Shown piece after piece: positions 7,488 to 10,152 of a DNA stretch of 10,152 nt; position 1 is the first letter of the stretch; each line of letters opens with the position of its first letter. This stretch comes from Thermoplasmata archaeon. GTDB taxonomy: Archaea; Thermoplasmatota; Thermoplasmata; Thermoplasmatales; Thermoplasmataceae. The notes below the pieces were generated by a model, which saw only the letters and a list, made by a program, of their open reading frames with translations, searched no databases and was not told where the DNA came from. The stretch is from assembly GCA_021795055.1 (NCBI GenBank), contig JAJYPW010000021.1, positions 1 through 10,152 of the forward strand, given 5' to 3'. A program made the position numbers and the translations under genes.

Positions 7488-7497
7488 CACTTTTTAT
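7488..7497 (+). terminator. Possible T-tract terminator after the operon
   Basis: CACTTTTTAT lies about 30 bases after the hyfB stop. Archaeal transcription often ends at short T-tracts without a hairpin, so this is a plausible end for the operon transcript. The stretch 7459-7550 otherwise shows nothing I can identify. Confidence 0.25.
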
Positions 7498-7550
7498 GCG
7501 AGATTTCAGCGTAGAGTCGCCCTCCATGCCCCTGCAGTATCTTTCAGCAG

Positions 7551-7868
7551 TTGACATCCTCCCACCCCAGGGGGCGTGGGATTCCTGCTTCATATAGTCG
7601 CAACTCGCAGACCTCCTTTCAAGAGTTTCGTCGTCGTGACGCTTTCCACAGGCGAGAATCCGGGAATGCCCTTCCCCACTCCTGTTAGACCGATGTTGCG
7701 GATGTTTATGGAGGCGTTAAGGTCCAGGTGCATTTCAAGACCGCAGCACCGGCAGTGGAATGTTCTGTCCGGGAGTTTCAGGTCTTGTTTCCTGTTTCCG
7801 CAGCCCGGACAGAGTCTTGATGAGGGATCAAATCCCCCAGTCTCTACGAGTTCCGGTCCTATACGCTC
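7551..7868 (-). mobile_element. IS200/IS605-type remnant with its right end preserved
   Basis: The segment holds the 3' part of a tnpB gene and, beyond its stop, a typical right end. On the plus strand this reads TTGACATCCTCCCACC at 7551-7566, followed by an imperfect hairpin whose arms CCCAC (7561-7565) and GTGGG (7576-7580) still pair. The TTGACATCC...GGGATTCC pattern is a well-known end of IS605/IS1341-type elements and corresponds to the 3' end of the TnpB guide RNA scaffold. The left end, any tnpA and most of tnpB are missing. The inner boundary near 7868 abuts an IS630-type fragment on the other strand, so one element was probably inserted into or recombined with the other. Confidence 0.75.
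7590..7868 (-). pseudogene. tnpB: TnpB C-terminal fragment (IS605-type RNA-guided nuclease)
   Basis: The minus-strand frame ending at 7590 matches the C-terminus of TnpB, an RNA-guided DNA nuclease related to Cas12. FDPSSRLCPGCG (from about 7832 downward) followed by DRTFHCRCCG is the zinc ribbon, with both CxxC pairs intact. LDLNASINI corresponds to the DRDxNAAxNI motif and keeps the last catalytic Asp. About 90 residues are recognisable out of the roughly 370-400 of a full TnpB. The RuvC-I and RuvC-II parts and the N-terminal region are absent, so the protein cannot be an active nuclease. The frame stays open to an ATG at 7997, but the residues before about 7868 are antisense to the IS630 fragment and are not TnpB-like. 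Confidence 0.82.
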
Positions 7869-8354
7869 ATGACGGATCACATAAGGAAGAGCTGGTCTTC
7901 CCTTAAGAATATGAGCAGATCCACTGTCTTTGAGATCCTCAATGAAGCGGAGATAAGACCGCACAGGATCAGGTATTATGTGGAAAAGAGGGACCATGAC
8001 TTTTGGGAGAAGATGAAGGAGACCTTGGGGATGAAGTCATTCCCTAAGATTCTGCTGAGTTGGAGTGAAGAAATTGGATTTAGGCTTGAGAGCAACCTAA
8101 GGGGGAGAGTTTATTTCAGAGGAATGTTCTATGACCAATTATACCACGCCCTCCTCAAGAAATAATGGCCTGAGAACAATCATTGAAAATGAGGTAAGTC
8201 CGGAAAACATACAACCGTAGATCCATAGGCTTCGTCCAGATAATTGAACAGACCAGGGAATATTACAAATAAGAGAGTGCCCATTATCCATTGAAAGCTG
8301 ACAAGCTGGGCCTGTGGACTATGGAATGATGGAAATAAATCTTCATTCGAAAAT
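7869..8354 (+). pseudogene. Decayed IS630-type transposase
   Basis: The frame 7869-8165 contains SRSTVFEILNEAEIRPHRIR, followed by YYVEKRDHDFWEKMKE. This is the helix-turn-helix and linker typical of IS630-family DDE transposases. The later GFRLESNLRGRVYFRG resembles the first catalytic region (usually DExGF...RGW), but the Asp is replaced. The frame stops at 8165 after about 98 codons, where a functional protein needs over 300. Broken frames in the following 190 bases (FVQIIEQTREYY, then NKRVPIIH one frame over) look like the region before the second Asp. The true N-terminus is missing at the junction with the TnpB fragment. The gene is dead through truncation, stops and frameshifts. The family call for the 5' part is firm; the 3' part is tentative. 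Confidence 0.75.
8148..8354 (+). repeat. 207-bp direct repeat, copy 2
   Basis: This is the same sequence as 469-674, in the same orientation and about 95% identical. The one length difference is an extra G in ATAGGCTTCG (copy 2) against ATAGCTTCG (copy 1). Here the repeat is continuous with the IS630-type fragment upstream, which shows where the repeated piece came from. The two copies bracket the whole operon at a distance of about 7.5 kb. Confidence 0.9.
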
Positions 8355-8408
8355 ATACAATTATATGCATTCGACTTTATATCACGAGATTCGACCGGAC
8401 CATGCCAT

Positions 8409-8464
8409 AATATCTATCCTGTTTCCCGGTTCAGTAATCACCAAAGCGATGGTAGATAGATATT
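8409..8464. repeat. 10-bp inverted repeat upstream of the Lys-rich gene
   Basis: AATATCTATC at 8409-8418 and GATAGATATT at 8455-8464 are perfect inverted copies separated by 36 bases. The right arm ends nine bases before the TATA box of the next gene, so the pair could be a regulator binding site. The rest of 8355-8471 shows no gene or known element. Confidence 0.35.
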
Positions 8465-8472
8465 CCGATAGC

Positions 8473-8480
8473 TTTTTAAT
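8473..8480 (+). promoter_or_regulatory. TATA box giving a leaderless or near-leaderless transcript
   Basis: TTTTTAAT lies about 25 bases ahead of the ATG at 8502, the usual archaeal TATA-to-start-site distance, so the mRNA would begin at or next to the start codon. A GGAGG at 8482-8486 is 15 bases from the ATG, too far for a good ribosome site and probably not in the transcript. Confidence 0.55.
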
Positions 8481-8501
8481 TGGAGGATACTTAACTTCTA
8501 T

Positions 8502-8750
8502 ATGTGGCCGTTTAAGAGAAAAACGAAAGCTGTTTCCGAACCTGCGAAATCTGCTCCAGAAAAAGCCAAGAAACCATCTGCTGAACCTGCCAAGGCAGCC
8601 CCCAAGCCTGCAGCCCCTGCAGCTGCAGAACCTTCGTCTGCTCAGCCAGACTCTGCAAAACCTAAGAAGACAACCAAGTCCACAACGTCTTCAAAGGGAT
8701 CCGGCAGCAAGACCTCAGGAACTAAAAAATCACCCAAGAGCGGAAAGTAG
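8502..8750 (+). CDS. Small lysine/alanine/proline-rich basic protein
   Basis: This 82-residue protein has an N-terminal MWPFKRKTK followed by low-complexity sequence built from Lys, Ala, Pro, Ser and Thr. I count 19 Lys and 1 Arg against five acidic residues, a net charge near +15. There is no Cys, no hydrophobic core and no membrane segment, so it is probably disordered. The middle has EPAK/APEK/AEPAK units, and the end is a Lys-Ser-Thr-Gly tail (KSPKSGK). Such composition recalls the tails of histone H1-like nucleoid proteins or ribosome-associated proteins, but composition alone does not show function and I do not recognise a family. The well-placed TATA box supports it being real. A longer overlapping frame (8314-8760) in another phase is probably a shadow. 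Confidence 0.7.
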   Translation: MWPFKRKTKAVSEPAKSAPEKAKKPSAEPAKAAPKPAAPAAAEPSSAQPDSAKPKKTTKSTTSSKGSGSKTSGTKKSPKSGK

Positions 8751-8768
8751 TATCATTTAACCGAGTCG

Positions 8769-8781
8769 TTGAATTTTTCAA
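8769..8781. terminator. Short A/T hairpin between convergent genes
   Basis: TTGAA (8769-8773) and TTCAA (8777-8781) pair around a TTT loop in the 66-base gap between the convergent Lys-rich gene and the MarC gene, with T-rich sequence on the plus strand just after it. It may help end transcription from either side, but the stem is weak. Confidence 0.25.
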
Positions 8782-8816
8782 TCTTCTTATTGACGAGAAT
8801 CCGTTCTTCCATCCTT

Positions 8817-9448
8817 TTATGCAATACTCTGTACGAGGGAAGTTATACCTTCCACGATGAATGATATTCCGATTGCTGCAATAAGCAATCCCATTATTCT
8901 GGACAGCAGCAGTGAACCAGTCTTTCCTATCTTCTCGAATATCCTGGCCGAATATACCAGAATCACGAAAGACACTATTAGCACCGCCAGAATGGCAAAT
9001 ATCACTGCAAGCCTGTCATAGAGTGTGACGCTCTTGAGGTTGAAGTATATGATGGCGGTTGTGATCGACCCCGGACCGGCTAACAGCGGAGTTCCAAGAG
9101 GTACCACGCCGATGGAATCCTTCTGCAGAGATTCCTCCTCTTCTGTTGCAGTGAGTTTGAGGTTTTTCCCTGCATCATGTCGAAAGCGACCTTGAAAACC
9201 AGTATGCCGCCGGCTATCTGAAAATCCGAAATACCAATACTCAGACCCTCGAATATGTAAATCCCAACCAGCATAAATCCAAAAAGCATTCCTGCCGCCA
9301 CCATCAAGCTCTTCTTGATGACCCTCGCCCTCTCTTCTCTGGTGTATCCCTCAGTCAGGGTGACGAGGATTGGAACTGCACCTATAGGATTCAGGATTGA
9401 AAATATGGCTACAAAAACGGTCACGAAGAACAGGACTATCTCAAACAT
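8817..9448 (-). pseudogene. marC: MarC-family (UPF0056) membrane protein with a one-base frameshift
   Basis: Two adjacent minus-strand frames together make a full MarC-family protein of about 210 residues with six membrane helices. The N-terminal part from ATG 9448 carries LNPIGAVPILVTLTEG. The C-terminal part, ending at 8817, carries PLLAGPGSITTAI, the second family signature. The frames meet in the loop before the second half. Adding one A to the A5 run at 9163-9167 gives a smooth MMQGKNLKLTATEEEESLQ, like the acidic loop of other members. As it stands, the first frame runs off into NLCRRIPSAW and stops. This may be a real mutation, a homopolymer sequencing error, or ribosomal slippage: the junction reads G GGA AAA, a canonical -1 slip heptamer. 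The transport substrate of the family is not firmly known. Confidence 0.85.
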
Positions 9449-9537
9449 CTTTTGAAAGGGAAGTTTTGATTGTCTCTTAATCCTTTCAGTCCGGAACAGC
9501 GCGAAACTGCTCTCTCCAGATTACGCAGGAATAATAC

Positions 9538-9558
9538 GAGGAATTAGAGAAATTCCTC
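9538..9558. repeat. 8-bp hairpin in the marC-pckG divergent spacer
   Basis: GAGGAATT (9538-9545) and AATTCCTC (9551-9558) form a perfect inverted repeat around AGAGA. It lies between the divergent marC and pckG genes, about 46 bases upstream of the pckG TATA box, where an operator could sit. No T-tract follows. The rest of the spacer 9449-9600 shows nothing else clear. Confidence 0.4.
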
Positions 9559-9597
9559 ACCCAGATAGCATGTTGCAGGCAAATCAGCAAGATCAAT

Positions 9598-9610
9598 GAA
9601 AATGTTTAAG
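9598..9610 (+). promoter_or_regulatory. TATA box for pckG
   Basis: GAAAATGTTTAAG contains a TATA-like TTTAA at 9605-9609 with an A-rich BRE-like stretch before it. Initiation about 26 bases downstream would start near 9633 and leave a leader of roughly 14 bases before the ATG at 9647. Confidence 0.45.
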
Positions 9611-9646
9611 GGATGTTCCCATTAAGTTGCCGGGGACGTTTAGGTC

Positions 9647-10152
9647 ATGTTTATTGAGGACAAGGCTGATTTTGTCAAAGATAGTGATGTTTACAGAGAG
9701 ATGCTGGGCAAGAGCAGGTTTATCTCCTCCCTGAAATCTTACAATAACCAGGTTGCCGGGTCGCTTGAGTCCGACATTATTGAGGTCGCAAGGCTTCTTG
9801 AACCTGACAGTATATTGGTTGTGGACGATGATGATCGCTCAGATCTCATCTCCCAGATGCTTGATACCGGGATGTTGATCAGGCTCAACCAGGAGCATTT
9901 TCCCGGCAGTTACCTGCACAGGAGCAACATCAATGACGTTGCCCGCAGTGAAAAAGACACTTATATTTGCACAGAAGGAACAGAGGGGGATGCCGGACCC
10001 ACAAACAACTGGCTGCACACCAAGAAGGCACTGGGAATTCTGACGCCTATCCTTAGCAAGTCAATGAAGGGAAAGACGATGTATGTTGTCCCATACTGGC
10101 TCGGGCCCATTGATTCGGAATTCGGCGATGCAGGAGTGGAGATCACAAACAA
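9647..10152 (+). CDS. pckG: Phosphoenolpyruvate carboxykinase (GTP), N-terminal part
   Basis: The frame from ATG 9647 runs without a stop to the window edge, giving the first 168 residues of a protein that is normally about 600 long. It matches GTP-dependent PEP carboxykinase, which interconverts oxaloacetate and phosphoenolpyruvate with GTP/GDP in gluconeogenesis or anaplerosis in the cytoplasm. YLHRSNINDVAR at 89-100 is the family motif ending in the substrate-binding Arg. GPTNNW (117-122) and MKGKTMYVVPYWLGP (140-154) are also characteristic, and GVEITN continues toward the GVQITDS motif at the edge. The first 50 residues are more variable. The catalytic Cys loop and P-loop lie beyond the window. 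It is divergent to marC and has its own promoter, so it is not part of the redox operon. Confidence 0.92.
   Translation, partial: MFIEDKADFVKDSDVYREMLGKSRFISSLKSYNNQVAGSLESDIIEVARLLEPDSILVVDDDDRSDLISQMLDTGMLIRLNQEHFPGSYLHRSNINDVARSEKDTYICTEGTEGDAGPTNNWLHTKKALGILTPILSKSMKGKTMYVVPYWLGPIDSEFGDAGVEITN

Noticed and set aside
7576..7872. Plus-strand 98-codon frame over the TnpB fragment
   Set aside because: It is antisense to the clear zinc ribbon and DLNASINI motif of TnpB.
8314..8760. 148-codon plus-strand frame overlapping the Lys-rich gene
   Set aside because: It starts in the decayed transposase repeat and crosses the promoter. Its Leu/Gln/Arg/Pro-rich tail is the frame-shifted reading of the Lys/Ala/Pro gene.
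9961..10152. Minus-strand 63-codon frame at the right edge
   Set aside because: It is antisense to the PEP carboxykinase motifs GPTNNW and MKGKTMYVVPYWLGP.
1..10152. CRISPR arrays, tRNA or rRNA genes
   Set aside because: I saw no regularly spaced short repeats and no tRNA- or rRNA-like sequence on either strand by reading.

Overview
The window looks like chromosomal DNA from an archaeon, most likely a Thermoplasmatales-type acidophile. The signs are TATA boxes about 25 bases ahead of short-leader or leaderless genes, tightly overlapping genes (GTGA, ATGA and TGATG junctions), decayed IS605/TnpB and IS630-type insertion sequences, and a GTP-dependent phosphoenolpyruvate carboxykinase. The lineage is inferred from gene content and style, not measured.

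Layout. Bases 1-456 hold the 3' end of an unrecognised protein rich in Asn, Ser and Thr. Bases 469-674 are a 206-bp transposase-derived repeat, followed by a 48-base imperfect palindrome. A promoter and an unusual leader with two mini-ORFs lead into a six-gene operon (828-7458). Bases 7551-8354 are an insertion-sequence graveyard: a TnpB/IS605 3' fragment on the minus strand, an IS630-type fragment on the plus strand, and the second copy of the 206-bp repeat. After that come a small lysine/alanine/proline-rich protein gene (8502-8750, +), a MarC-family membrane protein with a one-base frameshift (8817-9448, -), and the start of pckG (9647 to the window end, +).

The centrepiece is the operon, in the order HyfC, HyfE, HyfF, HyfG, HyfI, HyfB (NuoH-, HyfE-, NuoN/M-, NuoD-, NuoB- and NuoL-like). 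It resembles a group 4 membrane-bound [NiFe] hydrogenase or formate hydrogenlyase. The membrane arm keeps its proton-path Glu, Lys and His residues, and the small subunit keeps four cysteines for the proximal [4Fe-4S] cluster. The large subunit has lost three of the four nickel-ligand cysteines and the whole C-terminal DPCxxC motif, so it should not be a hydrogenase. It belongs with the hydrogenase-related complexes called Ehr, whose reaction is not established. The small subunit also carries an N-terminal half-ferredoxin able to bind one extra [4Fe-4S] cluster. A reasonable inference is an ion-pumping redox complex that takes electrons from a ferredoxin-like donor and passes them to an unknown acceptor. 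No formate dehydrogenase, hydrogenase maturation gene or C-terminal processing peptidase lies in the window.

The operon sits between the two 206/207-bp direct repeats, about 95% identical, so it could be lost, amplified or moved by recombination between them.
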